A stretch of DNA of 45,520 nucleotides from Clostridia bacterium (GTDB taxonomy: Bacteria; Bacillota; Clostridia; Oscillospirales; Acutalibacteraceae). Each line of letters begins with the position of its first letter. Position 1 is the stretch's first letter. The position numbers and the translations under genes were made by a program. The notes under the pieces were generated by a model. The model did no database searches and was not told the origin of the DNA. It was given only the letters and a program-made list of their open reading frames with translations. Positions 15,202 to 24,127 of the stretch are shown piece by piece. The stretch is from NCBI GenBank assembly GCA_017380575.1, contig JAFODS010000008.1, forward strand, positions 1-45,520, written 5' to 3'.

Positions 15202-17199
15202 GTGCCTCAGATCAATATATTGCCGAAGCATCTTGCCGAGCTTATCGCAGCAGGTGAGGTTGTCGAAAGACCGGCTTCAATTGTAAAAGAAATAATGGAA
15301 AACGCCATCGATGCAGGTGCTGATAAAATCACTCTCGAAATTCAGCGTGGCGGAATAACATACATCCGTATAACAGATAACGGTTGCGGAATTGAGCGTA
15401 CAGAAATAAGAAAAGCTTTTGTAAGCCATGCGACAAGTAAAATTGCAAACGAAAACGATCTTAACTCAATCCTGACTCTCGGCTTCCGCGGTGAAGCTCT
15501 CGCATCAATTGCGGCTGTTTCAAGGGTCGAGATGATGACAAGAGCCAAAGGTGAAATGATAGGTACCCGTTACTGTATTGAAGGCGGTGAAGAAAAACTC
15601 ATTGACGATGCAGGCTGTCCCGAAGGAACAACTCTTATCGTAAGAGATATTTTCTATAACACACCTGCAAGAATGAAGTTCCTTAAAAAGGACGTAACGG
15701 AGGCCAATGCCGTTGCAGGCGTTGTGGACAGAATTGCACTCTCTCATCCCGAGGTGAGCATCCGTTTTATCCGTGACGGTAAGGATGCACTTTTTACAAC
15801 GGGTGACGGCAAGCTCGAAAGTGCAATTTATAACGTGCTGGGTAAGGAATTCGCCTCAACGCTTATCCCTGCAGAATACGAGCTTGACGGTATAAAGGTC
15901 AGCGGTTTTATTTCAAAACCGTTCAATGCAAGACCGAACAGAACAATGCAGTTTTTCTTCCTCAACAGCAGATTTATCAAAACACGTACGGGTCTTGTAG
16001 CCCTTGAGGAAGCTTATAAAAATCAGATTATGGCAGGTAAATTTCCTGCCTGTGTCCTGAATATTCAGGCAAACGCACAGAGTGTGGACGTTAACGTTCA
16101 CCCTGCAAAAACAGAGGTACGTTTCGCTAACGAAAAGCTGATTTTTAATGCTGTTTATTACTGTGCGAAGTCTGCCCTTACAGAGGGTGACAGCAGGGTA
16201 CAAGCGAATATACAGCAGAAACAAAAGCAGTTTGTGCAGAAGCAGTATATGCCTCAGCCTGTCAGCGGACAGCAGATAAAAATTTACGAGCAGCAGCTCG
16301 AAAAGGTTTCGAAAGACGATTTCTGGCAGAAAACAACCGCCGACGAATTCAAAGCTTCTGTTCCTGAAAAGAAACCGATCAATCCTGTTTCAACGAAGCA
16401 CGTGCTTCGCGACGATTCTGTTTTCAGGATTGAAAAGGACGAGGTTGATCTCATCCCGAAGACGACGGTTATAAAACCTGAACCTACAGTCGTAGTAAAG
16501 GAAGAAACGGCTGAAATTCCTTTTGTTGTTGAAGAAGTAAAGCCTGAAATTAAACTTCCCGAACCGACTGTGGTTACTGAAAGTGAAACAGTTAAACTTG
16601 AAGTTGTCGAAGAAAAAGAAATTCCCGAGGTTGAACCCTACAGAGTTATAGGCGAAGCGTTCAAGACTTACATCCTTGTTGAGCAGGGCGAAAAGCTTCT
16701 TCTTATCGATAAGCACGCGGCACACGAAAGAATGCTTTTTGAAAAATACAGAGCTTCGCAGGATGCAATCGAAACACAGATGCTTCTTGTACCCGTAACA
16801 GTTACACTCAGCAAGGAAGAATATTCAGCCGTGCTTGATAACCTTGAAGTGCTGTCAAAAGCAGGCTACGGAATCGAAGATTTCGGCAACGGAATGGTTA
16901 TTCTTAATGAGTGCCCGACGGCTGTTGCTGATGCTGACCTTGCAGGCGTCGTTATGGAGCTTGCAGGCTACCTCGCAGATAACAGAAAAGAAATTATCCC
17001 CGAAAAGCTTGATTGGATTTACCACTCAACAGCTTGCAGAGCAGCAATAAAAGCAGGGGATAAAACCTCAGCGTTTGAACTCAACTCATTCGTTGAAAAG
17101 CTTCTTAATAATCCCGATATCCGTTATTGCCCTCACGGCAGACCTGTACTTATTGAGCTTACAAAACGCGATATCGAAAAGAATTTCGGAAGAATATAA
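15202..17199 (+). CDS. mutL: MutL, mismatch repair endonuclease
   Basis: A 665-aa MutL starting at GTG 15202, with AAAGGACGG upstream. The GHKL ATPase domain is complete (EVVERPASIVKEIMENAIDA, DNGCGI, SHATSKI, TLGFRGEAL, FYNTPARMKFLKK). Residues ~345-480 form a low-complexity Pro/Glu/Val linker. The C-terminal domain has DKHAAHERMLFE (from D503), a D-x-H-A-x-x-E-x4-E endonuclease motif with Lys in place of the common Gln, plus ACRAAIKAGD and CPHGRP (C643). It should nick DNA like other Gram-positive MutL proteins, in line with the absence of mutH. Confidence 0.96.
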   Translation: MPQINILPKHLAELIAAGEVVERPASIVKEIMENAIDAGADKITLEIQRGGITYIRITDNGCGIERTEIRKAFVSHATSKIANENDLNSILTLGFRGEALASIAAVSRVEMMTRAKGEMIGTRYCIEGGEEKLIDDAGCPEGTTLIVRDIFYNTPARMKFLKKDVTEANAVAGVVDRIALSHPEVSIRFIRDGKDALFTTGDGKLESAIYNVLGKEFASTLIPAEYELDGIKVSGFISKPFNARPNRTMQFFFLNSRFIKTRTGLVALEEAYKNQIMAGKFPACVLNIQANAQSVDVNVHPAKTEVRFANEKLIFNAVYYCAKSALTEGDSRVQANIQQKQKQFVQKQYMPQPVSGQQIKIYEQQLEKVSKDDFWQKTTADEFKASVPEKKPINPVSTKHVLRDDSVFRIEKDEVDLIPKTTVIKPEPTVVVKEETAEIPFVVEEVKPEIKLPEPTVVTESETVKLEVVEEKEIPEVEPYRVIGEAFKTYILVEQGEKLLLIDKHAAHERMLFEKYRASQDAIETQMLLVPVTVTLSKEEYSAVLDNLEVLSKAGYGIEDFGNGMVILNECPTAVADADLAGVVMELAGYLADNRKEIIPEKLDWIYHSTACRAAIKAGDKTSAFELNSFVEKLLNNPDIRYCPHGRPVLIELTKRDIEKNFGRI

Positions 17200-17217
17200 T
17201 CAAAGGAGATGATCGGA

Positions 17218-18156
17218 TTGAACAGAATACCCATTGTAGCCGTTGTCGGCCCGACTGCTTCAGGAAAATCCGATCTCGCAGTTGAAATCTGCCTCAGGTT
17301 TAACGGTGAAGCCGTGTCTGCGGACTCAATGCAGATTTATAAGGGTCTTGATATCTCAACTGCAAAGCCGACCGAGGAAGAGAAAAAAGGTGTCCCTCAT
17401 CATATGATGGATTTCCTTGATAATACTGAATCTTTCAGCGTTGCTGAGTATCAGAAGATGGCGGGCGAATGCATCCGTGATATTTATTCCCGCGGTAAGC
17501 TTCCCGTAATCGTAGGTGGTACGGGGCTTTATATCGACACTCTTCTTAACAATATTCAGCTTAAGGAAGATTCTTTTGACGAAGCTCTTCGTGAAAAGCT
17601 TCTTGAAAGAGTTGAAAAAGAAGGAATTGAAAATCTTCTTGACGAGCTTCGCGGAATCGATCCAGAGTATGCTGAAAAAATGCACCCGAACAATGTTAAA
17701 AGAATTGTCCGTGCACTTGAAGTGTGGTATTCATCGGGTGTCACAATGACTCAGCAGATTGCCGATTCTCACGCAGAAAGTCCGTATGATGTCTGCTTTA
17801 TCGGTCTTGATGCCGAGGACAGGGATTTCCTTTATGAAAGGATCAACCGCCGTGTGGGTATAATGCTCGAAAACGGACTTGAAGCAGAGGCGAAGGATTA
17901 TCTTTCTCAGGAGAATACAGCAACCTCATCTCAGGCGATAGGCTGTAAAGAGCTAAAACCGTATTTCAACGGTGAAATAACGCTTGCTGAAGCTTCTGAT
18001 AATCTTCGTCAGGCAACACGAAGATATGCAAAAAGACAGCTGACATGGTTCAGACGTAATAAAGAAATCAATTGGATTCTGATTGATAAATTTAATTCGA
18101 AAGCTGAAATGCAGAACACTGCATTTGAAATAATAAAGAAGTGGAAAGGGGAATAA
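17218..18156 (+). CDS. miaA: MiaA, tRNA dimethylallyltransferase
   Basis: A 312-aa enzyme that isopentenylates A37 of tRNAs, providing the substrate for MiaB. TTG 17218 is preferred: AAAGGAG (17202-17208) is 9 nt upstream, whereas an in-frame ATG at 17209 directly abuts it. The P-loop is GPTASGKSD (residues 10-18), followed by DSMQIYKGLDI, TAKPT, PHHMMDF and VGGTGLYIDTL. The C-terminal part has QAIGCKE and RYAKRQLTWFRR, typical of MiaA. It is 18 nt after mutL, in the same operon. Confidence 0.96.
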   Translation: MNRIPIVAVVGPTASGKSDLAVEICLRFNGEAVSADSMQIYKGLDISTAKPTEEEKKGVPHHMMDFLDNTESFSVAEYQKMAGECIRDIYSRGKLPVIVGGTGLYIDTLLNNIQLKEDSFDEALREKLLERVEKEGIENLLDELRGIDPEYAEKMHPNNVKRIVRALEVWYSSGVTMTQQIADSHAESPYDVCFIGLDAEDRDFLYERINRRVGIMLENGLEAEAKDYLSQENTATSSQAIGCKELKPYFNGEITLAEASDNLRQATRRYAKRQLTWFRRNKEINWILIDKFNSKAEMQNTAFEIIKKWKGE

Positions 18157-18160
18157 TACC

Positions 18161-19465
18161 GTGATAAAAGACAAAAAATGGTTAAATATGATCTGCATTG
18201 TAATAATTGTTGCTGTTATGGTTTACCTTTTCCAGGACGTTTTCAAAACAAACATGAATAAGTATGAAACCGAGGTTGCGGAAGAGGTAACGGTTCAGGA
18301 TACTGTAAATCTTGATGCATTTATCGTACGTGACGAACAGTATATCAGAGAAGCAACAGACGATAAAACTATAGTCCCTCTTGTTTCTGACGGTGACAGA
18401 GTTGCAAGTGGTGATGCCGTTGCAAGAATCTGCAAGCAGGAACAGGATGCTGTGGATTATGCGGAGCTTGAGGAGTCAAAAAAAATCCGTGACCGCTACG
18501 TAAGGCTTAATGAACAGACGGAGCTTGATGCTCTTGATATGCAGAAACTGAATAAGGATATCGACAGTGCATACTCTCAGTTCCTTAAGGTTATAAGCTC
18601 AAGAAATTATAATGACCTTAATGAAAGCATCAACGACCTTGAAGACTCTCTTGCAAGCAAGCAGGTTCTTAGGGACGGAACAATTGATATCAATTCGAAA
18701 ATTGAAGCTCTTGACAAACGTATTGCAGAGCTTGAGGCGAAGAAGATATCGGCTGAAGATGTTCCTGCACCGCGCTCGGGTTACTTTATCAGCAATATCG
18801 ACGGTCACGAAGATACCCTGGCATACAGTGAGCTTTCAAAGCTTACCGTTGAAGATGTTGAGTGTGCCTTGAAGAAAACTCCGAAGGAAGTCAAAGGTGC
18901 TATGGGAAAAATCGTAGCGAGCTACAAATGGTATATCGTTGCGAATATCGAAAGCAAGTATTCAAGGCTTCTTGAAGAAGGAGATTTCCTGAAGGTGAAT
19001 ATTCCTGAATACGGCTACGAAAACGTAACGGTGGTTGTTGAGCATATTTCGGCTGTAAAGGACGGCAAAATTGCAGTCGCTCTTTCGTGTAATGCGATGA
19101 ACGAAACCTATGCGAATATGCGAATCGAAAATGTCGAGCTTGTTGTAAATGAGTATACGGGCTTTAAAGTGAAAACAAGTGCAATCCATACCTATGACCC
19201 GTCAAAGGAAATGACAACGGATAACAAGTCAGACGAAACAACACAGACAACAAATACCACGGCAAAGCCCGAAAATATAACAGTGGTTTATATCCTCAGA
19301 GCAAACGTGATGAACGCACGAAGAGTTGAGGTAATATATACGGACGGTGATTATTCAATCGTGAAGAGTAATTCGGAATCTTCTCAGGGAATAAAGCCTA
19401 TCCGCAGATATGACGAAGTAATTGTGAAAGGCAGGGACCTCAGAAATGGACGAAGCATTGGTTAA
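18161..19465 (+). CDS. HlyD-like membrane-anchored protein
   Basis: A 434-aa protein with one N-terminal membrane helix (residues ~8-27) and the rest outside. It has a first beta region with VPLVSDGDRVASGDAVARIC, like the biotinyl-lipoyl half of membrane-fusion proteins, a helical coiled arm (~100-200), the second beta half (VPAPRSGYFISNIDGHEDTL), and a beta-barrel-like region with KGAMGKIVASYKWYIVANI. A Thr/Asp-rich linker (~350-375) precedes a last domain. GTG 18161 is set by AAAGGGGA. It overlaps yggS by 20 nt and precedes sepF and divIVA, so a role at the division site or in envelope export is possible. No partner transporter is beside it. Confidence 0.8.
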   Translation: MIKDKKWLNMICIVIIVAVMVYLFQDVFKTNMNKYETEVAEEVTVQDTVNLDAFIVRDEQYIREATDDKTIVPLVSDGDRVASGDAVARICKQEQDAVDYAELEESKKIRDRYVRLNEQTELDALDMQKLNKDIDSAYSQFLKVISSRNYNDLNESINDLEDSLASKQVLRDGTIDINSKIEALDKRIAELEAKKISAEDVPAPRSGYFISNIDGHEDTLAYSELSKLTVEDVECALKKTPKEVKGAMGKIVASYKWYIVANIESKYSRLLEEGDFLKVNIPEYGYENVTVVVEHISAVKDGKIAVALSCNAMNETYANMRIENVELVVNEYTGFKVKTSAIHTYDPSKEMTTDNKSDETTQTTNTTAKPENITVVYILRANVMNARRVEVIYTDGDYSIVKSNSESSQGIKPIRRYDEVIVKGRDLRNGRSIG

Positions 19466-20168
19466 ACAGCGTTTTCACGACATTGAAGAAAATTATAAGG
19501 TAATTACCGAAAATATAGCTGAAGCAGCGCTGAAGAGCGGAAGAAAACCTGGAGACGTAAGGTTTATGGCAGTAACCAAAACTGTTGACAGTCTTTATAT
19601 CAATCATGCACTTTCGTTGGGTGTTGACCTCATCGGTGAAAACAGGGTACAGGAATTCCTCGGCAAACGCGATGAACTTAACCTTGACGGTGTGGAAAAG
19701 CATCTTATCGGTCATCTTCAGACTAACAAAGTCCGCCAGATTGTCGGTGAAGTCGAAATGATTGATGGTGTTGACAGCGTGAAAGTAGCAAAAGAAATCG
19801 GTAAGGTTTCGCAGAAAAAGGGAATAATAACCGATGTGCTTGTAGAAGTTAATATCGGAGGGGAAGAGAGCAAATTCGGTCTTGACCCCGTGAAGCTTGA
19901 TGAAACAATCTGTGAAGTGTCAGAAATCGAGGGAATAAAAATAAACGGATTGATGGCAATTCCGCCGATTTGTACAGATGAAGAAGAAAATCGCAAATTT
20001 TTTTCAAATATGTATACAATGTTCCTTGACATAAAGGCGAAAAAATTAGATAATGTTAATATGAATATTCTGTCTATGGGAATGTCCGATGACTATGTGA
20101 GTGCAATTCTGGAAGGCTCAACAATGGTCAGAGTCGGCTCATCGCTTTTCGGCAGAAGAGTATACTAA
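19446..20168 (+). CDS. YggS/PLPBP family PLP-binding protein
   Basis: A 240-aa single-domain PLP homeostasis protein. MAVTKTV carries the PLP-binding Lys (near residue 43), followed by GENRVQEF, HLIGHLQTNKV, LVEVNIGGEESKFGL, GLMAIPP, LSMGMSDD and the GSSLFGRR C-terminus. The family controls free PLP and amino/keto-acid balance and has no known enzymatic activity. It lies directly before sepF, a conserved arrangement in Gram-positive bacteria (ylmE-ylmF). ATG 19446 lies within the end of the preceding gene. Confidence 0.95.
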   Translation: MDEALVKQRFHDIEENYKVITENIAEAALKSGRKPGDVRFMAVTKTVDSLYINHALSLGVDLIGENRVQEFLGKRDELNLDGVEKHLIGHLQTNKVRQIVGEVEMIDGVDSVKVAKEIGKVSQKKGIITDVLVEVNIGGEESKFGLDPVKLDETICEVSEIEGIKINGLMAIPPICTDEEENRKFFSNMYTMFLDIKAKKLDNVNMNILSMGMSDDYVSAILEGSTMVRVGSSLFGRRVY

Positions 20169-20190
20169 AAATTAAACGGAGGATTATTAT

Positions 20191-20667
20191 ATGGGATTCA
20201 GTGATAAATTCAAGAATATTTTCAATGTTTCCGAAGAGGAATACTTTGACGATATGGACATTGACGAAAGAGACCGCAGAGATGATGACTATTCAAAGGA
20301 CGTAAGAAGCAACAGCTTCGGTTTCAACCGTTCTCGTAATGAGTCAGGTGAATCAAAGGTGGTCGAAATGCGTTCAACAGCTCCTGCAGCACCTGCTGCA
20401 AAGGCTCACGTAGTTTTCAAAAAGCTTGACAGATATGAGGATGTAGGCTCGGTTGCAGATGTTCTTAATGAAAAGAGAATTGTTATTCTTAACCTTGAAA
20501 CCTGCCCGAACGATGTATCTGTAAGAGTTATCGATTTCCTCAGCGGTGTTGCTTATGCAAACGGCGGCGAAATCAAGAGAGTTGCAGGCAGAGCATATAT
20601 CATCACACCGTACAATGTTCCGCTTACAGGCGAGCTTCTTGACGGTTTTGATTATTCAAATTATTAA
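20191..20667 (+). CDS. sepF: SepF, cell division protein
   Basis: A 158-aa protein that binds FtsZ and tethers it to the membrane. The first ~12 residues form an amphipathic helix (MGFSDKFKNIF), then an acidic/Arg-rich disordered linker (~15-70), then the SepF core (FKKLDRYEDVGSVADVL, VILNLE, VRVIDFLSGVAYANGG, YIITPYNV). This is the standard domain order. ATG 20191 is after CGGAGG. Its neighbours yggS and divIVA are typical for the division-associated ylm cluster. Confidence 0.95.
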   Translation: MGFSDKFKNIFNVSEEEYFDDMDIDERDRRDDDYSKDVRSNSFGFNRSRNESGESKVVEMRSTAPAAPAAKAHVVFKKLDRYEDVGSVADVLNEKRIVILNLETCPNDVSVRVIDFLSGVAYANGGEIKRVAGRAYIITPYNVPLTGELLDGFDYSNY

Positions 20668-20703
20668 TAACATACTCAGTTTAAAATACAGGAGGTTAAG
20701 TTT

Positions 20704-21849
20704 ATGTTAACACCGGCAAAGATTAAAAATCATCATTTTGAAGCATCAGGACGTAACGCTTACAAGGCGGACGGAGTAGATCGCTTTTTTGAAGAAGTTG
20801 CAGATTCATACGAGCAGATGTTCCGTGAAAACGGAGAAATGTATAAGAAGATAAGCCTTCTTGCTGAAAGACTTGAAGAGTACAGAAACGATGAAGATAA
20901 CATCCGCAACGCTCTTCTTACAGCACAGCGTATGGCTGAGCAGATTCAGCGCGAAGCAAGAGAAAAGTCAGATGCATTGGTTGCTGAAGCTCAGGCGAGA
21001 GCTGTTGCTGAAAACGCAAGAGTTGATGCTCAGACAACTGAAATGCTTACAGCTGCAACATATCAGGCACAGTCAATCGTTGCTGAGGCTAATAAGCAGG
21101 CTGCAAAGATTATTGACGATGCAACACGCGAGTCAAAGGAAGCTGCAATTTCTGCAAGAGATTGGATGATCAAGGAAGAAGCAGCTCTTGAGATGATGAA
21201 GATTGAAGTTACAAAGTTCAAAAAGCAGATTCTCGATTCATATGCACAGCAGCTTGAACTTATCGAAACTCTTCCTGAAATCGTATATGCACAGATTGAT
21301 GCTGAAAAAGAAGCTGAAGCTGTTGCTGTAATTGAAGAAGAGCCGGTTGTTGAAGAAGCACCTGCTTTTGCTGAGGAAGAAGTTGCTGCAGTAGCTGCTT
21401 TCGAAGCTTATGAAGAGGTTTCTGTTGATGAGATTCCTGCTGAAGAGGAAAATGCAGGCGTTGACGTTGACACCTTGCAGCAGATGATTACTGAAACAGA
21501 AGACACAGACCTTGACGATGAGCATATCGTTTATGAAGAAGAGGTTGAAACTTTCGAAGAAATCTCTGACGAAGAATTGGTTATTCCTGAGGTTGACGAC
21601 GGAGCAAGTGCAGACCTTGATGAAATCGTTGGTTATTTCTCTGATAACAATAAGGGCGACGTGATGTTCACAAAGCCCGAAAAAACTGAAAAATCAGGCG
21701 GATTCAGCCTTAATGTTGATAAGATTTCAGCTTACGATACTAAGAGTGATGCAGAGTTTGAAGCAGACGAATTCGACGAAGAGTTCGACGATGATAACAA
21801 CGATGGCGACGACCTTGCTTCAAAATTCAAGAGCTTCTTCAAGAAATAA
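20704..21849 (+). CDS. divIVA: DivIVA domain protein with long acidic tail
   Basis: A 381-aa protein. Residues ~1-60 match the DivIVA N-terminal membrane-curvature-binding domain (LTPAKIKNHHFE, Y.ADGVDRFFEEVADSYEQM), followed by a coiled coil to ~200 (Ala/Glu/Gln-rich). Residues ~205-370 form a very acidic, low-complexity tail dominated by Glu, Asp, Val and Ala, ending in a basic/aromatic FKSFFKK. B. subtilis DivIVA is ~164 aa, so the acidic extension is notable. It may recruit partners at poles or septa. ATG 20704 follows CAGGAGG. Its stop overlaps the lspA start (TAATG). Confidence 0.92.
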   Translation: MLTPAKIKNHHFEASGRNAYKADGVDRFFEEVADSYEQMFRENGEMYKKISLLAERLEEYRNDEDNIRNALLTAQRMAEQIQREAREKSDALVAEAQARAVAENARVDAQTTEMLTAATYQAQSIVAEANKQAAKIIDDATRESKEAAISARDWMIKEEAALEMMKIEVTKFKKQILDSYAQQLELIETLPEIVYAQIDAEKEAEAVAVIEEEPVVEEAPAFAEEEVAAVAAFEAYEEVSVDEIPAEEENAGVDVDTLQQMITETEDTDLDDEHIVYEEEVETFEEISDEELVIPEVDDGASADLDEIVGYFSDNNKGDVMFTKPEKTEKSGGFSLNVDKISAYDTKSDAEFEADEFDEEFDDDNNDGDDLASKFKSFFKK

Positions 21850-22337
21850 TGGGAAGCATAATAAGCCTGATTTCTATAGCTGTTCTCACAGCAGCTGATC
21901 AGATTATAAAAATATTTGTTGAACGTTATTTACAGCCTGTCGGAGAAAAGGCTTTCATTGAAGGCTTTGTCGGTTGGCAGTATGTAAGAAATACGGGAGC
22001 GGCATTCGGTTCATTCAGCGATAACACCTTGCTTCTTACAATCTTCACGGCAGTTTTTCTCCTTGCGGGAATAATTGCATTGCTTTCAGGAAAAATCAAA
22101 AATAAGTTCTATAAGGTCTGTGCCGTAATGGTTATTGCAGGCGGTTTGGGAAATCTTATTGACAGAATTTTCCGTGGCTTCGTGATTGATTATATCGAGG
22201 TTCAGTTTATGGATTTCGCGGTGTTCAACTTTGCTGATATTCTTGTAACCTGCGGAGCTTTTATGATAATCGGTTATACGGTTTATGACATCATAAAAGA
22301 GCAGAAGGACAAAAAAGCAGGTGAGGGTAATGGATGA
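21849..22337 (+). CDS. lspA: Lipoprotein signal peptidase II
   Basis: A 162-aa membrane protease that removes signal peptides from diacylglyceryl prolipoproteins. Four membrane helices are seen. The two catalytic aspartates are D105 (GNLIDR) and D130 (FNFADI), and RNTGAAFG matches the conserved N-terminal motif. ATG 21849 overlaps the divIVA stop by one base. rluD overlaps its end, the common lspA-rluD pairing. Confidence 0.96.
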   Translation: MGSIISLISIAVLTAADQIIKIFVERYLQPVGEKAFIEGFVGWQYVRNTGAAFGSFSDNTLLLTIFTAVFLLAGIIALLSGKIKNKFYKVCAVMVIAGGLGNLIDRIFRGFVIDYIEVQFMDFAVFNFADILVTCGAFMIIGYTVYDIIKEQKDKKAGEGNG

Positions 22338-23250
22338 AATAGTAATCGTTGTGCCCGATGAGTTTTCGGGACAGAGAATAGACAAAGCTTTATCCTCACT
22401 TACTGAATATTCACGTTCACATATTCAGAAAATTCTTGATGACGGTGAGGTTACCGTTAATTCAAAGGTTGTTTCAAAAGGCTATAAGCTTTCGGCAGGG
22501 GATGAGGTTTCATTTGTTCCTCCCGAGCCTGTCGAAATTGAAGCGAAGCCTGAAAACATTCCGCTTGATGTTGTGTATGAGGACGATGACCTTCTTGTTG
22601 TAAATAAGCCGAGGGGGATGGTTGTTCACCCTGCCGCAGGAAATTACAACGGTACGCTTGTCAATGCACTTCTTTACCATTGCGGAGACAGCCTTTCGGG
22701 AATTAACGGGGTTATCCGACCCGGAATCGTTCACAGAATTGATAAAGATACAAGCGGTCTTCTTATAGTTGCAAAGAACGATTTTGCACACGAAAAGCTT
22801 GCCGCACAGATTAAGGAGCATTCCTTTAAAAGACAGTACCGTACAGTTGTTCACGGTAAGTTCAAGGAGCTTGGCGGAACTGTTGATGCACCGATCGGAA
22901 GAAGTCCGAAGGACCGCAAAAAAATGTGCGTGACACAAAAAAACTCACGCTCAGCCGTCACTCATTACGAAGTGATTTCGCAAAGTGACAAGTTTTCTTT
23001 TTTAAAAGTAACTCTTGAAACGGGACGTACACATCAGATAAGAGTCCATATGTCCCATATCGGTCACCCGGTTGCAGGGGATATGGTATACGGCCCGAAG
23101 AACGGAGTTGTTTCGCTTAATGGTCAGTGCCTTCATGCAGGATTGATCGGTTTTGTTCATCCTCGTGACGGAAGATACATTGAGCTCGAGGCAGAATTGC
23201 CCGAATATTTCAAAGGCTTTCTGAAAAGTCAATCATTAGGTGACGAATAG
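22330..23250 (+). CDS. rluD: RluD-family 23S rRNA pseudouridine synthase
   Basis: A 306-aa RluA/RluD-family enzyme. ATG 22330 is preferred over GTG 22321 because AGGTG (22318-22322) is at a suitable distance only from the ATG. An S4 domain is at the N-terminus (DEFSGQRIDKALSSL...SRSHIQKILDDGEV). The catalytic motif is HRIDKDTSGLLIVAK with Asp138. HPVAGDMVYG and QCLHAGLIGF follow. The family makes pseudouridines in helix 69 or elsewhere in large-subunit rRNA; the exact site is not known for this protein. Confidence 0.92.
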   Translation: MDEIVIVVPDEFSGQRIDKALSSLTEYSRSHIQKILDDGEVTVNSKVVSKGYKLSAGDEVSFVPPEPVEIEAKPENIPLDVVYEDDDLLVVNKPRGMVVHPAAGNYNGTLVNALLYHCGDSLSGINGVIRPGIVHRIDKDTSGLLIVAKNDFAHEKLAAQIKEHSFKRQYRTVVHGKFKELGGTVDAPIGRSPKDRKKMCVTQKNSRSAVTHYEVISQSDKFSFLKVTLETGRTHQIRVHMSHIGHPVAGDMVYGPKNGVVSLNGQCLHAGLIGFVHPRDGRYIELEAELPEYFKGFLKSQSLGDE

Positions 23251-23281
23251 TCAACCTGTTTATCTTAATGGAGGTGTTATT

Positions 23282-24124
23282 TTGGACGCAGCAACAAAAA
23301 AACAGTTACAGATTAAAGCATGCAATGTTCGCATGGGTGTAATTGAAGGCGTTTTCAATGCAAAATCAGGTCATCCGGGTGGCTCATTATCAATAGCAGA
23401 TGTTCTTACTTATCTCTATTTTGAACACATCAACGTTGACCCGAAAAATCCGAAAGACGAGAACAGAGACCGTTTTGTTCTTTCAAAGGGACACACAGCT
23501 CCCGCACTTTACGCAGTTCTTGCTCATAAGGGATTCTTCCCTGTTTCAGAGCTCAAGAATCTCCGTAAGCCGGGCTCAATGCTTCAGGGTCATCCGAGCA
23601 TGAAGCTTACTCCGGGCGTTGATATGAGCACAGGCTCACTCGGTCAGGGTATTTCAACTGCAGTCGGTATGGCTCTCGGCGGAAAGATTGACGGCAAGGA
23701 TTACAGAGTTTATACAGTTCTCGGTGACGGCGAAATTCAGGAAGGTCAGGTCTGGGAAGCTGCAATGTTTGCTTCTGCAAAGGGTCTTGACAATCTCTGT
23801 GCCGTAATCGATAACAATAATCTTCAGATCGACGGTTCAGTTGCAGAGGTTAACTCACCGTATCCGATTCCTGAAAAGTTCCGTGCATTCGGTTGGAATG
23901 TAATCGAAATCTGCGGACATTCATTTGACGAAATCGATGCAGCATTCAGAGCTGCAGCAGAAACAAAGGGCAAGCCGACAGCTATCATCGTAAAGACAGT
24001 CAAGGGTTGCGGAGTTTCATTTATGGAAGACCAGTGTTCATGGCACGGTACAGCTCCCAACGCTGAACAGTACGAGCAGGCAATGGCTGAGCTTCAGGCA
24101 AAACTTGCAGAATTGGAGGCTTAA
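23282..24124 (+). CDS. Transketolase, N-terminal (ThDP pyrophosphate-binding) subunit
   Basis: A 280-aa half-transketolase. TTG 23282 is chosen because GGAGG (23270-23274) is 7 nt upstream; an in-frame ATG at 23240 lies inside rluD without a ribosome site. Motifs include GHPGGSLSIADVL, RFVLSKGHTAPALY, the thiamine diphosphate motif GDGEIQEGQVWEA...NNN (from G148) and WHGTAPN. Together with the next gene it forms the split transketolase common in clostridia, which moves C2 units in the non-oxidative pentose phosphate pathway. Confidence 0.95.
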   Translation: MDAATKKQLQIKACNVRMGVIEGVFNAKSGHPGGSLSIADVLTYLYFEHINVDPKNPKDENRDRFVLSKGHTAPALYAVLAHKGFFPVSELKNLRKPGSMLQGHPSMKLTPGVDMSTGSLGQGISTAVGMALGGKIDGKDYRVYTVLGDGEIQEGQVWEAAMFASAKGLDNLCAVIDNNNLQIDGSVAEVNSPYPIPEKFRAFGWNVIEICGHSFDEIDAAFRAAAETKGKPTAIIVKTVKGCGVSFMEDQCSWHGTAPNAEQYEQAMAELQAKLAELEA

Positions 24125-24127
24125 ATC

